From QHXW01 sp963847515 (GTDB lineage: Bacteria; Acidobacteriota; Terriglobia; Bryobacterales; Bryobacteraceae), in NCBI GenBank assembly GCA_963847515.1, contig CAWKAA010000005.1, positions 1,116,001-1,180,000 on the forward strand: 64,000 nucleotides of DNA, in the 5' to 3' direction. The notes beneath the pieces are model-generated. The model ran no database searches and was not told the origin of the DNA. It worked only from the letters and a program-made list of their open reading frames with translations. Each line of letters starts with the position of its first letter. Within the stretch, counting starts at the first letter, position 1. The translations under genes and the position numbers were made by a program. This document shows, one piece after another, positions 42,137 through 50,984 of this stretch.

Positions 42137-44440
42137 TCACACTCTCAGTTCGTACCCGAGGCCGCGCATACTTTCGATGATTCGCGCGCGAATGGCGCCG
42201 ACCTCATCGGATGAAAGGGTCCGCTCGGGTGAGCCCACGGTCAAGCGAAACGAAACGCTCTTGGTATTCTCCGGCAGCGGCGGCCCGGAGTACTGGCGGA
42301 CGTATTCGATGGATTCGAGAAGATCGCCCGCAAAGCCGGCGACCTTGTTGCGCAGGTCCGCCACTAACTCTCGCCCGCCGGCGATCACGGAAAGATCGAA
42401 CTGGCTCGAAGGATAACGGCGAAGCGGACTGTAGGTCTTGTCGCGCGGGCGAAGCTGCTGGATGCGCGGTAGATCCAAATCGAGAATCGCCGCGCGACCC
42501 TCGATCAGGCTGGGATGAAGCTCAAACAGGCGGCCAACGCTCTCACCCTGCCGCAGAACTTCCGCACTGCGAGCCGGATGTTCGTAAGACCTGGCCGCCA
42601 CCGGGCACGCCTCCGCGCCGGGCATCAAGCACTCGGCAGCCCGCTTCAAATCGAACAAATTGGTCTCAGCTTCATCTTTGCTGTAAATTGTGGCTACCAG
42701 ATGCGGAATCTCGCGCGGCAGACCGTGCGCCTGCCGGTGGATCTCACGTCCGATTTCAAACAGCCGGAAGCGCTCGAAGTGTTTCCGGTTTTCGGCGACA
42801 TTGTGGTAGATCCCGGGAACGAGCGACAAGCGCAAAAGATTCTGGTCGGACGCGATGGGGTTTGCTACCCGTACATGCGCCTCGGGATCGAATCCGAATT
42901 TCTGGGCCAGCTCCTCGCTCACAAAAGAGTAGTTGTAGACCTCGGTGAATCCCTGCGCGTTAAGCAAGGCACGTGCCGCCCGAAAAAACGACCGCGCTTC
43001 ATCTTGGGGGGGAACGGTATCCAATACCGCGGGCGCGCGGGGTTCGATGGAATCGTAACCGATCATACGACCTACTTCTTCCACCAGGTCGTCCTTGAGT
43101 GAGATGTCTTTGGTGGCGCGCCACGAAGGTATCGTGACAGCAAAGACGCGGGGAGCGGTTTCTCGCACGCCGAACGCAAGGTGTTCGAGAATGTCGCGGA
43201 CTTCAGCGGGCGCAACCTCGCGTCCCAGCCTACGGTTGACCCAGTCCACCGGTAAGTGAACCTCAGGCAGCATGGCAATCTCCCGTTTCTCATCGGCCAA
43301 ACCGCCCACCAGCCGGGCTCCGGGAGAGAGTTTCTGCATCAATTCGATCGCGCGTGCCAGGCCGCGAACGGTATTCACGGGGTCCTGCGATTTCTCGAAG
43401 CGCATGGAGGCGTCGGTGCGCAGCTTGATGTCCACCGATGTGCGCCGCACGCTGGCTGCCTGAAAGTTCGCGCTCTCGAAGACGACTTTGGTGGTCCGGG
43501 CTGAAATCGCGCTGCCGAGCCCGCCGATCACACCGGCGATGGCAATCGCACCCGTGCGATCGGCAATCACCAGATTGCTGGGCTTCAGCGTGTACTCTTC
43601 CTCATTCAAGGCCGTGATGCGCTCACCGTTTCTCGCAGACCGAATGAAGATGGTGTCGCCCATTAAGAGGTCGCGATCGAAGGCGTGCATGGGCTGCGCC
43701 AGTTCCGCCATGATGAAATTTGTCAGGTCGACGATGTTGTTGATCGGATTGAGTCCGACGGCGGTCAGCCGGTATTGCAGCCACAGGGGTGACGGGCCAA
43801 CGGTTACGTTTTCAAACACCAGCGCGCTGTAACGCGGGCAGAGATCGAAATCTTCAATCGCAATCTTAATGGGCGCCGGACCGCCAGGCACAAGATTCAT
43901 CTTGACGGGATCGAGCAGTGGGCGGCGCGAAATCGCCGCGACTTCACGGGCCATGCCGTGGTGGCCCCACAGATCCGGACGGTGCGTGATGGACTTGTTG
44001 TCGATTTCAATGATGCTGTCGGGAATGCAGCCGGCAAGCGGCGTACCGGGCTGGGCGGCAATTTCGATGATCCCGGAATCATCACGGTTGATGCCCAGCT
44101 CAACCGCGCTGGCCAGCATACCGTCACTCTCCACGCCTTGGATGACTTTCTTTCCTACCGGCACGTACACCGTGACAACGCCAGGCAAGCAGTTCGGTGC
44201 GCCGCAGACCACTGTCTTTTGGCCATACCGGCCGGTCTCCACGCGGGCCTTCACGTTGGGAGATCCTGCGATCGGCTCGACCGTGTCAATACGGGCAGAG
44301 CAAGCGTCGGCCAGGTAGACGCCGATTTCCGCGATTCCCTCGCACTCGGCCGTTTTCATGGTGATGAGCGATTCGAGTTTTCGGGGAGGAGTATCTAGCC
44401 CTTCGACGTAGTCGCGTAGCCAGTTGTAAGAAAATTTCAA
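42137..44440 (-). CDS. pheT: Phenylalanyl-tRNA synthetase beta subunit
   Basis: A 767-residue subunit that pairs with PheS to charge tRNA-Phe. ATG 44440 gives the expected start MKFSYNWLRDYVEGL. Domains in order: EMAP/OB tRNA-binding domain (NVKARVETGRYGQKTVVCGA), B3/4 editing domain (ITHRPDLWGHHGMAREVAAI, then LTNFIMAELAQPMHAFDRD), B5 (IPSWRATKDISLKDDLVEEV), the core catalytic-like domain and the C-terminal FDX/anticodon-binding domain ending RIIESMRGLGYELRV. Slightly shorter than E. coli PheT. It lies 61 bp after pheS in the same transcript. Confidence 0.95.
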   Translation of the reverse strand: MKFSYNWLRDYVEGLDTPPRKLESLITMKTAECEGIAEIGVYLADACSARIDTVEPIAGSPNVKARVETGRYGQKTVVCGAPNCLPGVVTVYVPVGKKVIQGVESDGMLASAVELGINRDDSGIIEIAAQPGTPLAGCIPDSIIEIDNKSITHRPDLWGHHGMAREVAAISRRPLLDPVKMNLVPGGPAPIKIAIEDFDLCPRYSALVFENVTVGPSPLWLQYRLTAVGLNPINNIVDLTNFIMAELAQPMHAFDRDLLMGDTIFIRSARNGERITALNEEEYTLKPSNLVIADRTGAIAIAGVIGGLGSAISARTTKVVFESANFQAASVRRTSVDIKLRTDASMRFEKSQDPVNTVRGLARAIELMQKLSPGARLVGGLADEKREIAMLPEVHLPVDWVNRRLGREVAPAEVRDILEHLAFGVRETAPRVFAVTIPSWRATKDISLKDDLVEEVGRMIGYDSIEPRAPAVLDTVPPQDEARSFFRAARALLNAQGFTEVYNYSFVSEELAQKFGFDPEAHVRVANPIASDQNLLRLSLVPGIYHNVAENRKHFERFRLFEIGREIHRQAHGLPREIPHLVATIYSKDEAETNLFDLKRAAECLMPGAEACPVAARSYEHPARSAEVLRQGESVGRLFELHPSLIEGRAAILDLDLPRIQQLRPRDKTYSPLRRYPSSQFDLSVIAGGRELVADLRNKVAGFAGDLLESIEYVRQYSGPPLPENTKSVSFRLTVGSPERTLSSDEVGAIRARIIESMRGLGYELRV

Positions 44441-44501
44441 TCGATGACCTATTTAACTGCCGAGACGCAAAGACGGCGAGAAGAACGTCTGCGGCAACAA
44501 A

Positions 44502-45524
44502 TTAGAATTGCTGTAAAAATCTCAAATCGCCGCTTTGCAGCAGGCGGATGTCGTCAATCCCGTAGCGCATCATCACCAAACGCGTCAGGCCGAGGCCGAA
44601 CGCGAATCCATTCCACTTTTCCGTATCGATTCCGCTGATGCGCAGCACATTCGGATTCACCAGTCCGCACGGCAGCAGTTCCACCCAGCCGCTCTGCTTG
44701 CAAACCGGACAACCTGATCCGCCGCAGATTACGCATTGGATATCCAACTCGAAGCCCGGTTCGACGAAGGGAAAGAATCCCGGCCTCAAACGCACGGTAA
44801 CCTCGCGGCGGAAAATTTCTTTAAGCAGCGTTTTCATGAAATACAAAAGATGGGCGACCGAAACATCGCGGTCGATCATCATGCCTTCGAGCTGATAGAA
44901 CGTGTGCTCGTGAGAGGCATCCACACTTTCATTGCGAAAGGCCCGTCCGGGCGCGATCATACGCAGCGGAGGCGAAAAACGCTCCATTCCCCGCACTTGC
45001 ACGGGCGAAGTGTGGGTGCGCAGCAGGTTGCCGCCGGTCAGCCAGAAAGTATCCTGAGAGTCGCGGGCCGGATGGTCCGGCGGAATGTTGAGTGCGTCGA
45101 AGTTGTGATATTCCGTCTCCACCTCCGGCCCGTCGAGCACCATGAAGCCGAGAGATACGAATAAATCTTCGATTTCCATCTGGATCTGAGTGATAGGGTG
45201 CAAGCTTCCTGCGCGCGGCCCGGGGGCGGGCATTGTCAGATCGAGCCACTCGGCGTCCAGACGCTTGTCCAATGCCGCGGCGTCGAATTCCTGTTTTCTC
45301 CGCTCGAAAGCTTCTTCCAACGCCTGCTTGGCGGCATTCAGCAGCTTGCCGACACGGGCGCGCTCCTCGGGTGCGAGTTTGCCCATTTCCTTGCTGACCT
45401 GCGCAAGAGCGCCCTTGCGCCCAAGAACTTCCACCCGGACGCTTTCGATCTCATCGGCAGATAGCGCCGCGGCAATGCGCTTCAGTGCGCCGGCCTGCAA
45501 CTCGCTGATCTGATCGTCGAGCAT
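44502..45524 (-). CDS. pheS: Phenylalanyl-tRNA synthetase alpha subunit
   Basis: A 340-residue catalytic subunit. N-terminal coiled coil (residues about 1-90: LLNAAKQALEEAFERRKQEF), then class II motifs: motif 1 area VLDGPEVETEYHNFDALNIP, motif 2 FRNESVDASHEHTFYQLEGM and motif 3 GLGLTRLVMMRYGIDDIRLL. A cysteine-rich insert, CVICGGSGCPVCKQSGW, precedes motif 3, a known variation of bacterial PheS. ATG 45524 gives the expected LDDQISELQAGALKRI start. First gene of the operon. Confidence 0.96.
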   Translation of the reverse strand: MLDDQISELQAGALKRIAAALSADEIESVRVEVLGRKGALAQVSKEMGKLAPEERARVGKLLNAAKQALEEAFERRKQEFDAAALDKRLDAEWLDLTMPAPGPRAGSLHPITQIQMEIEDLFVSLGFMVLDGPEVETEYHNFDALNIPPDHPARDSQDTFWLTGGNLLRTHTSPVQVRGMERFSPPLRMIAPGRAFRNESVDASHEHTFYQLEGMMIDRDVSVAHLLYFMKTLLKEIFRREVTVRLRPGFFPFVEPGFELDIQCVICGGSGCPVCKQSGWVELLPCGLVNPNVLRISGIDTEKWNGFAFGLGLTRLVMMRYGIDDIRLLQSGDLRFLQQF

Positions 45525-45563
45525 GAATGGAACATTTTAGCAGGGTGACGCGTGGAAGCAGCA

Positions 45564-46100
45564 CTACAAGCAGCTTGCGTACACCTGATAATCCGCTTGG
45601 CTAAACAATACAAATTTCACTTCGATCAACCGGATGGCCTCCCGCTGCAGGTGTTCGGCGACCTCTTTAAGCGCGATCCGGGCGGCTTCACTAACTGGAT
45701 AACCGTATACTCCCGTGCTGATCGAAGGGAAGGCAATGGTCTGGACGGAATGTTCTTCCGCCAGGTTCAGGCAAGTGCGATAACAGGAGGCCAGCAACTC
45801 GGCTTCCCCGTGGTTGCCGCCGTGATAGACCGGACCGACGGCATGAAAGACAAATCGCGCCGGTAAGCGGCCTGCGCCTGTGACCACCGCGCTTCCGGTG
45901 GCACAGCCGCCGGTCGTGCCGCGGATGCGATCGAGATCCTGCATGATGGACTCACCGCCGGCGCGGTGAATGGCGCCATCCACGCCACCGCCGCCAGCCA
46001 GCGCGGAATTGGCTGCATTCACAATCGCATCGGCGGTCACATGGGTGATATCGCCGACCACGAGTTTCAACAACCGGTCATGGGGAAACTTGCGCTCCAT
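45564..46100 (-). CDS. Macro-domain protein (ADP-ribose or O-acetyl-ADP-ribose hydrolase type)
   Basis: A 178-residue macro-domain protein of the YmdB/MacroD group. Motifs: LLKLVVGDITHVTADAIVNA, NAANSALAGGGGVDGAIHRA and IAFPSISTGVYGYPVSEAA. The order of the catalytic NxN and GGGGVDG loops matches enzymes that remove ADP-ribose from proteins or hydrolyse O-acetyl-ADP-ribose. Cytoplasmic. It ends 40 bp before pheS's start on the same strand. Its start is 10 bp after the unknown gene behind it, so the two may form a unit. Confidence 0.93.
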   Translation of the reverse strand: MERKFPHDRLLKLVVGDITHVTADAIVNAANSALAGGGGVDGAIHRAGGESIMQDLDRIRGTTGGCATGSAVVTGAGRLPARFVFHAVGPVYHGGNHGEAELLASCYRTCLNLAEEHSVQTIAFPSISTGVYGYPVSEAARIALKEVAEHLQREAIRLIEVKFVLFSQADYQVYASCL

Positions 46101-46109
46101 GGCGATTAC

Positions 46110-46865
46110 TCAGCCGGCTGCAAGAATGACTTCCCGCCGGCAGCCGCGAACGTCCATTTCGTACTCGATACTTTCGATGGGCGGGCGCGCATAGTGCCAG
46201 TTCACGCCGGTGCGGGCCGCCTCGTGCATTTCGCCGAGAATCTCCGCCTCCAGAAAGGGATGAATATCATGAACCGTATAAATCTGTGTGGCCGTCACTT
46301 GTGCCCAGAGTACACCCAGGCCGGTAAGGCGCGACGACATCCGCTCCATGACGAAGCGCACCTTTTCGCGCAACGCATCCGCGGAGACCTCACCGCGACG
46401 GACCACATCGTGGGGATCCAGCGAACCTTCCGGTAGTTCGCCCGCGCCTGCAACCACAAACGACGGAGGCCCCTTCTCAGAGGGGAGAGTGACGGAGAAA
46501 CCGTAGAGCGAGGGTTCGGCGGGCGCCGCGACTTCCGGCGCCACGTTGGTTCGCGCCACAGGATTGAGGCCGTCGAGCAGAATCCCCCAGCGCTTCAGGA
46601 TAGACACATATCGCTGGTTGAAATCCTGGAATCCCTGAAATGTGAACGGGCGGGGAGACCTCAATTCCACTCCGCAGAGCGCCTGGCGCCGGCGGTGCAG
46701 CGAGGCCAGATAGCCCTCGATCTTCTGAAAACCGCGATCCAGCGGGAGCGCTCGCTCCAGACGCACGTGTTCGATCTCGAAGCCCGGAGTTGCTACGACG
46801 CCAGCGGAATACGGGCTGATCCCCTTCAGGAATGAATACCCGCCGGCTCGACATTCAATTCGCAT
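46110..46865 (-). CDS. Unknown 251-residue protein, possible Rid-like C-terminal fold
   Basis: Not confidently assigned. It lacks a signal peptide. The C-terminal part contains QVTATQIYTVHDIHPFLEAE, then GVNWHYARPPIESIEYEMDV, which resembles the YjgF/Rid fold (a VTATQIYTVxDI pattern). The N-terminal part, YSAGVVATPGFEIEHVRLER and PFTFQGFQDFNQRYV, is less clear. The likeness is by eye and not proven. It lies directly upstream of the macro-domain gene with a 9-bp gap, so co-expression is likely. Confidence 0.5.
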   Translation of the reverse strand: MRIECRAGGYSFLKGISPYSAGVVATPGFEIEHVRLERALPLDRGFQKIEGYLASLHRRRQALCGVELRSPRPFTFQGFQDFNQRYVSILKRWGILLDGLNPVARTNVAPEVAAPAEPSLYGFSVTLPSEKGPPSFVVAGAGELPEGSLDPHDVVRRGEVSADALREKVRFVMERMSSRLTGLGVLWAQVTATQIYTVHDIHPFLEAEILGEMHEAARTGVNWHYARPPIESIEYEMDVRGCRREVILAAG

Positions 46866-46903
46866 ACGGCTCGATTAGAGATGCTCGGCGAGAAAACGCA
46901 TCT

Positions 46904-47958
46904 CTAGAACACTTTGAGACGTAAGAACTTCTTGGGATTCTGGCGCAGTTCTTTCAACATAACCTGGAGGTTCTTCGTCTGGCCGCTCAGGCTCTCATAC
47001 AGAGTAGAACTCACCATGAGATGACCGATGGCGCCGTCTCCGGAGTTGAGGGCGTCCACTTGCTTGTTCAAGTTATCGATCATCCGGACAATACTCGCGT
47101 AAGTCTCGTCGTCCTTGAACAGTTTACCCCCCGCCCCTTTTCCAGCCTCGAGGTCAGCGAGTTGCCGCCTCAGGTCGCCGACGGCCTTGCGTAATTGATC
47201 ATACTGAGCGGGGTCCTTGAGAAATTTTCCGCCGGGCCCTTGGCCGGACGCTAGATCGGCAAGCTGCTGATTTCAGACGCGTGACTGGCGCCCGGAGCTG
47301 GTCATACAGGGTTTCGTCGTAGATGAACTTGCCGGCCGGGGAGTCCCGAGCCGTCACCTCGCGGATCTTTCGTTGAAATTCCACGACCTTTTTCAATGTG
47401 TCGTTGTAGAACGCATCGCTCTTGACGAATTGTCCCACGTCACCGCGGCCGGCCTGAATATCTGCAAGAAGAGCGTCGGTGCTACCGACGATGTCACGTG
47501 CTGCTTTCATCAGATCGTCCATATTGATCTGAAGCGGCGGTGTTCTTTGGAGTTCGGCGCCTGGCTGCAGCGGAGTGGAACTTTTACCCTCATTGATGTT
47601 GGCGAAGTGGTCGCCGAGCAGATTGTCTGCAGCCACTTCCACGGTGGAGTCTTGGGGAATGTCGCGCAGATAATGCTGAACAATCGACATATCGACTCGA
47701 ACCACCTTCTTTCGGATCCCTGAGATGGGAAAGCTCGGCATGGGTGACCGCACCAACGTGAATTCCATTGAACCGCACCGGCGCTTCTTTCGCGAGCCCC
47801 GAAAGATCTGGTAGATATGTGTAAATGGGGACTCGTGGTTGCAAAAATTCCGCGCCGCCCAGCAGCAAGTAAACCAGGACAGATGCGATGCTGAGCGCGC
47901 AGGCGATCATGACTCCGACTCGGAACTTGGCCCAGGCGACGTGTTCGCGGGAAGGCAT
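46904..47958 (-). pseudogene. MlaD/MCE-family protein, two frameshifts
   Basis: A membrane-anchored MCE-domain lipid-transport subunit split over three frames. The first frame has the N-terminal membrane helix (VGVMIACALSIASVLVYLLL) and the MCE start PVRFNGIHVGAVTHAELS. Near 47712 it shifts to a frame with KKVVRVDMSIVQHYL, VEVAADNLLGDHFANINEGK and a long helical stretch. Near 47270 it shifts again to a third frame, LADLASGQGPGGKFLKDPAQ and repeats of the type GxGxGGKLFKDDETY, ending at TAG 46904. Corrected length is about 350 residues. The C-terminal helical repeats are common in MCE proteins forming periplasmic tubes. Either error or recent pseudogene. Confidence 0.75.
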
Positions 47959-47975
47959 ATGCCAGCGCTAGGATG

Positions 47976-48356
47976 CTAGCCTGGCGCTTTGACGCCGAGG
48001 CTGCGACACGCCTCTTCTACTGAGGAGGAAAGCGGCAGCACCTTATCGAGATGCGTGATCTGCAGTAAATGCAGCACCTTGCCACACGCTCCCGCCAAGC
48101 GAAACTCGCCACCGCAGCGGTTTAACGTGCCGAAACAGTAGGCCATCACTCCAATCCCCGTGCTGTCCATGTGGTCCACGCGGGAAATGTCAAAGATAAT
48201 TTTCTTTTCATTCTGCCGAAGCAGGTCCTGAACCAGCGTTTCAATCCTCTGGCTCTCGCGGCCCAGCGCAATCTTTCCGGCCATTTCCAGAACCGTGACA
48301 TCAGGGGCGATCCGCCTGGTTTCGATCTCGAGCAGCATGGCGTCGAGTCTCAGCAT
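47976..48356 (-). CDS. STAS-domain protein (anti-sigma factor antagonist / MlaB-like)
   Basis: A 126-residue single-domain STAS protein. The fold is visible: LEIETRRIAPDVTVLEMAGK, the loop IFDISRVDHMDSTGIGVMAY with a phosphorylatable Ser (S in DSTG), and FRLAGACGKVLHLLQITHL. The D-S-T-G motif is typical of SpoIIAA-type antagonists, while MlaB proteins have the same fold. Its position 17 bp upstream of a MlaD-type gene on the same strand favours a part in an MCE lipid-transport unit, but the permease and ATPase genes are not in the window. Confidence 0.82.
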   Translation of the reverse strand: MLRLDAMLLEIETRRIAPDVTVLEMAGKIALGRESQRIETLVQDLLRQNEKKIIFDISRVDHMDSTGIGVMAYCFGTLNRCGGEFRLAGACGKVLHLLQITHLDKVLPLSSSVEEACRSLGVKAPG

Positions 48357-48409
48357 ACAACAAATGCGCTATAACCAGAATTCCGTGTCCGGCAGTAAGC
48401 TGGAACAAT

Positions 48410-49744
48410 ATGGATACTGCGCTGGCAGTCCATCGGTTGCAATTCGCTTTCACGATTACCTTCCACTACATATTTCCGCAATTGACCATGGGCTTGGCGC
48501 TGTTGCTGGTGGTGTTGAAAACCATGGCGCTTCGAACGGGCGACGACCACTATTCTCACTGCGCCCGCTTCTGGACCAAAATATTCGCCATCAATTTTGC
48601 GATGGGCGTAGTGACGGGCATTCCGATGGAGTTTCAGTTCGGCACCAATTGGGCCCGGTTCGCCAAAGCTGCGGGAGGAATCGTGGGCCAGACCCTGGCT
48701 ATGGAGGGCGTTTTTTCCTTTTTTCTCGAATCAACATTTCTGGGACTGCTGGTCTTCGGAGAGAAAAGGCTCGGGCCGCGGTTGCACTGGCTGGCCGCGT
48801 TCATGGTTTTTGCCGGCTCATGGTTCTCCGGGTTCTTCATCATCGCCACCGACGCCTGGATGCAGAATCCGGTGGGCTACACCATCGGACCGAATGGAGA
48901 TATTCTGCTGCGCAGCCTCAGTGAGCTGATCTCCAATCCATGGATTCTCTGGCAATACTCTCACAACATGATTGGCGCGGTGGTCACGGCAAGCTTCGTC
49001 ATGAGCGCTGCCGGGGCGTTTTACCTGATCCTCAATAAACACGACGCTTATGGCCGGACGTTTCTGAGAGTGGGCGTCACAGCCGGGTTCATCGCCACCC
49101 TAACGATGCTGTTTCCCACCGGCGAGGGGCAAGGCAAGATGATCGCCGAACATCAGCCTGTGACGCTGGCCGCAATGGAAGGTTTGTTCGAAACGGCCGA
49201 GGGTGCGCCTCTGGCGCTAGTGGGCCAGCCCGACACGGATCACATGAAGCTGGACAATCCACTCTTGATTCCAGGCGCCTTGAGTTTCTTGACCTACCGG
49301 CGCTGGGGCGCTCGCGTCCAGGGTCTGGATCGATTTCCTCGCGACGTGTGGCCGGATAACATTTCCCTGCTCTACTTCAGTTATCACATTATGGTCGGGC
49401 TGGGCACCGTCTTCATCGCGGTCATGATGCTTGCGATGCTGCAGCTGCTGCGCGGCAAGCTTCCTGACACGCGCTGGCTGCTATGGATCCTGATGCTGAT
49501 GTTCCCGTTTCCTTACATCGCGACCACCGCCGGATGGATCACAGCCGAGGTGGGGCGCCAGCCGTGGCTGATTTATGGATTGATGCGCACCGCCGACGGG
49601 CCCTCGCCGCGCGTCTCGGCCGGTAACGGATTGTTCACGCTCCTCGGATTTATGGGCATGTACGCGTTGCTGGCGATTCTGTTCCTGTTCCTGATCTATC
49701 GTGAGATCGAACGCGGTCCCGATCCGGCGAGCCACGCGCACTGA
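48410..49744 (+). CDS. cydA: Cytochrome bd-type quinol oxidase subunit I
   Basis: A 444-residue inner-membrane oxidase subunit carrying haems b558, b595 and d. Haem ligands are visible: H19 (ITFHYIFPQL), the Glu pair in MEGVFSFFLESTF, and the histidine in WQYSHNMIGA. The quinol-site loop is short (PTGEGQGKMIAEHQ), as in cyanide-insensitive CIO-type enzymes, so the protein is shorter than E. coli CydA. The C-terminal part reads FPFPYIATTAGWITAEVGRQ. Divergent from the STAS gene. CydB starts 10 bp later. Confidence 0.95.
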   Translation: MDTALAVHRLQFAFTITFHYIFPQLTMGLALLLVVLKTMALRTGDDHYSHCARFWTKIFAINFAMGVVTGIPMEFQFGTNWARFAKAAGGIVGQTLAMEGVFSFFLESTFLGLLVFGEKRLGPRLHWLAAFMVFAGSWFSGFFIIATDAWMQNPVGYTIGPNGDILLRSLSELISNPWILWQYSHNMIGAVVTASFVMSAAGAFYLILNKHDAYGRTFLRVGVTAGFIATLTMLFPTGEGQGKMIAEHQPVTLAAMEGLFETAEGAPLALVGQPDTDHMKLDNPLLIPGALSFLTYRRWGARVQGLDRFPRDVWPDNISLLYFSYHIMVGLGTVFIAVMMLAMLQLLRGKLPDTRWLLWILMLMFPFPYIATTAGWITAEVGRQPWLIYGLMRTADGPSPRVSAGNGLFTLLGFMGMYALLAILFLFLIYREIERGPDPASHAH

Positions 49745-49754
49745 GGGGAGATAA

Positions 49755-50795
49755 ATGCTCGAAACCATCTGGTTCTGTCTGGTGGCGCTCACGGTGGCGA
49801 CCTACGTAGTTCTCGACGGATACGATCTCGGGGCGGGCATCATTCACCTGTTTGCCGCCCGGTCCGATGACGAGCGCCGCCTCGTCATCAAGTCCATAGG
49901 CCCGTTTTGGGATGGGAACGAAGTGTGGCTGCTGGCGGGCGGCGGTACTTTGTATTTTGCTTTTCCCGCCCTTTATGCCTCGAGTTTCAGCGGCTTCTAC
50001 CTTCCGTTGATGATGGTGCTTTGGCTGCTGATGCTGCGCGGCATTTCGATCGAGTTTCGCAGCCACTTGGAGAGTCCGGTCTGGCAGTCGTTGTGGGACG
50101 CGGGATTCGGCGTGTCGAGTGCGCTACTGGCAATATTTTTCGGCGCGGCGCTGGGGAACGTGGTGCGCGGCGTGCCTCTCGACGCCTCCGGATATTTCTT
50201 TCTTCCGCTCTGGACAGACTTCGGAATCAACGGTGATCTGGGCATTTTGGACTGGTATACGGTGACAACCGGGCTCGCCGCTTTCATGACGTTGACCCTG
50301 CACGGAGCGCTGTGGGTGGCCTTGAAGACTGAAGGGCTCATCGAGCAAAGATGCCGGAGCCTGGCGGTTCGGGCCTGGTGGCCGACTGGGGCCTTGATCG
50401 TTTTGATAACGGTTCTGAGCTTTCGAATCCAGCCAAATCTAGCGACCAGCTTTTCCTCTCGGCCGTGGGGATACGTCATTCCCGCCGCGACGCTCACGGC
50501 GTTCGCTCTGATACGTGTCTGGGCCCAGCGCCGCCCGGCAGCAGCGTTTTTGGCTTCTTCAATTTTTATCGCCGGGATGCTGTCCAGCGCGGCTTTTGGG
50601 CTCTATCCTTATGTGCTGCCGTCGCGGATCGATCCCCACTTCGGACTAACGGTCGCGAATGCGGCTGCCCCGGCTTACGGGCTCGGCATTGGCCTGGCGT
50701 GGTGGATTCCCGGCATCGCGCTTGCCATCGCTTATGTGGTCTTCATGTACCGGCGTTTTGCAGGTAAGGTGCGGCTCCCCGACGAGGGCTACTGA
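49755..50795 (+). CDS. cydB: Cytochrome bd-type quinol oxidase subunit II
   Basis: A 346-residue membrane partner of CydA. Typical start: LETIWFCLVALTVATYVVLD, followed by GYDLGAGIIHLFAARSDDER and GPFWDGNEVWLLAGGGTLYF, the family's best-known signature. Nine or so membrane helices are expected. The end reads YVVFMYRRFAGKVRLPDEGY. Co-transcribed with cydA (AGGGGAG before ATG 49755). CydX and CydCD genes were not found in the window. Confidence 0.95.
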   Translation: MLETIWFCLVALTVATYVVLDGYDLGAGIIHLFAARSDDERRLVIKSIGPFWDGNEVWLLAGGGTLYFAFPALYASSFSGFYLPLMMVLWLLMLRGISIEFRSHLESPVWQSLWDAGFGVSSALLAIFFGAALGNVVRGVPLDASGYFFLPLWTDFGINGDLGILDWYTVTTGLAAFMTLTLHGALWVALKTEGLIEQRCRSLAVRAWWPTGALIVLITVLSFRIQPNLATSFSSRPWGYVIPAATLTAFALIRVWAQRRPAAAFLASSIFIAGMLSSAAFGLYPYVLPSRIDPHFGLTVANAAAPAYGLGIGLAWWIPGIALAIAYVVFMYRRFAGKVRLPDEGY

Positions 50796-50797
50796 TT

Positions 50798-50843
50798 GGG
50801 CCGGAGCTCGACTTTCTGGGGGCGATTCTCCGGGCCTCTCTTT
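50798..50843 (+). terminator. Possible terminator after cydB
   Basis: GGGCCGGAG at 50798-50806 pairs imperfectly with CTCCGGGCC at 50828-50836, followed by TCTCTTT. The loop is 21 nt, and the T tract is broken by C residues, so confidence is low. Confidence 0.3.
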
Positions 50844-50984
50844 GACCATTTATTCTCTTCTCCGCAATCGTCAATGGTTTTGGCGATAATTCAAATCCGT
50901 TAAACGAAGAGCCGGATCGCGGCGTGTTACGATCATCAGAATTAACTTTTCCATCTCGCTTCCCGGCGCTATCGGGCCGCAACA

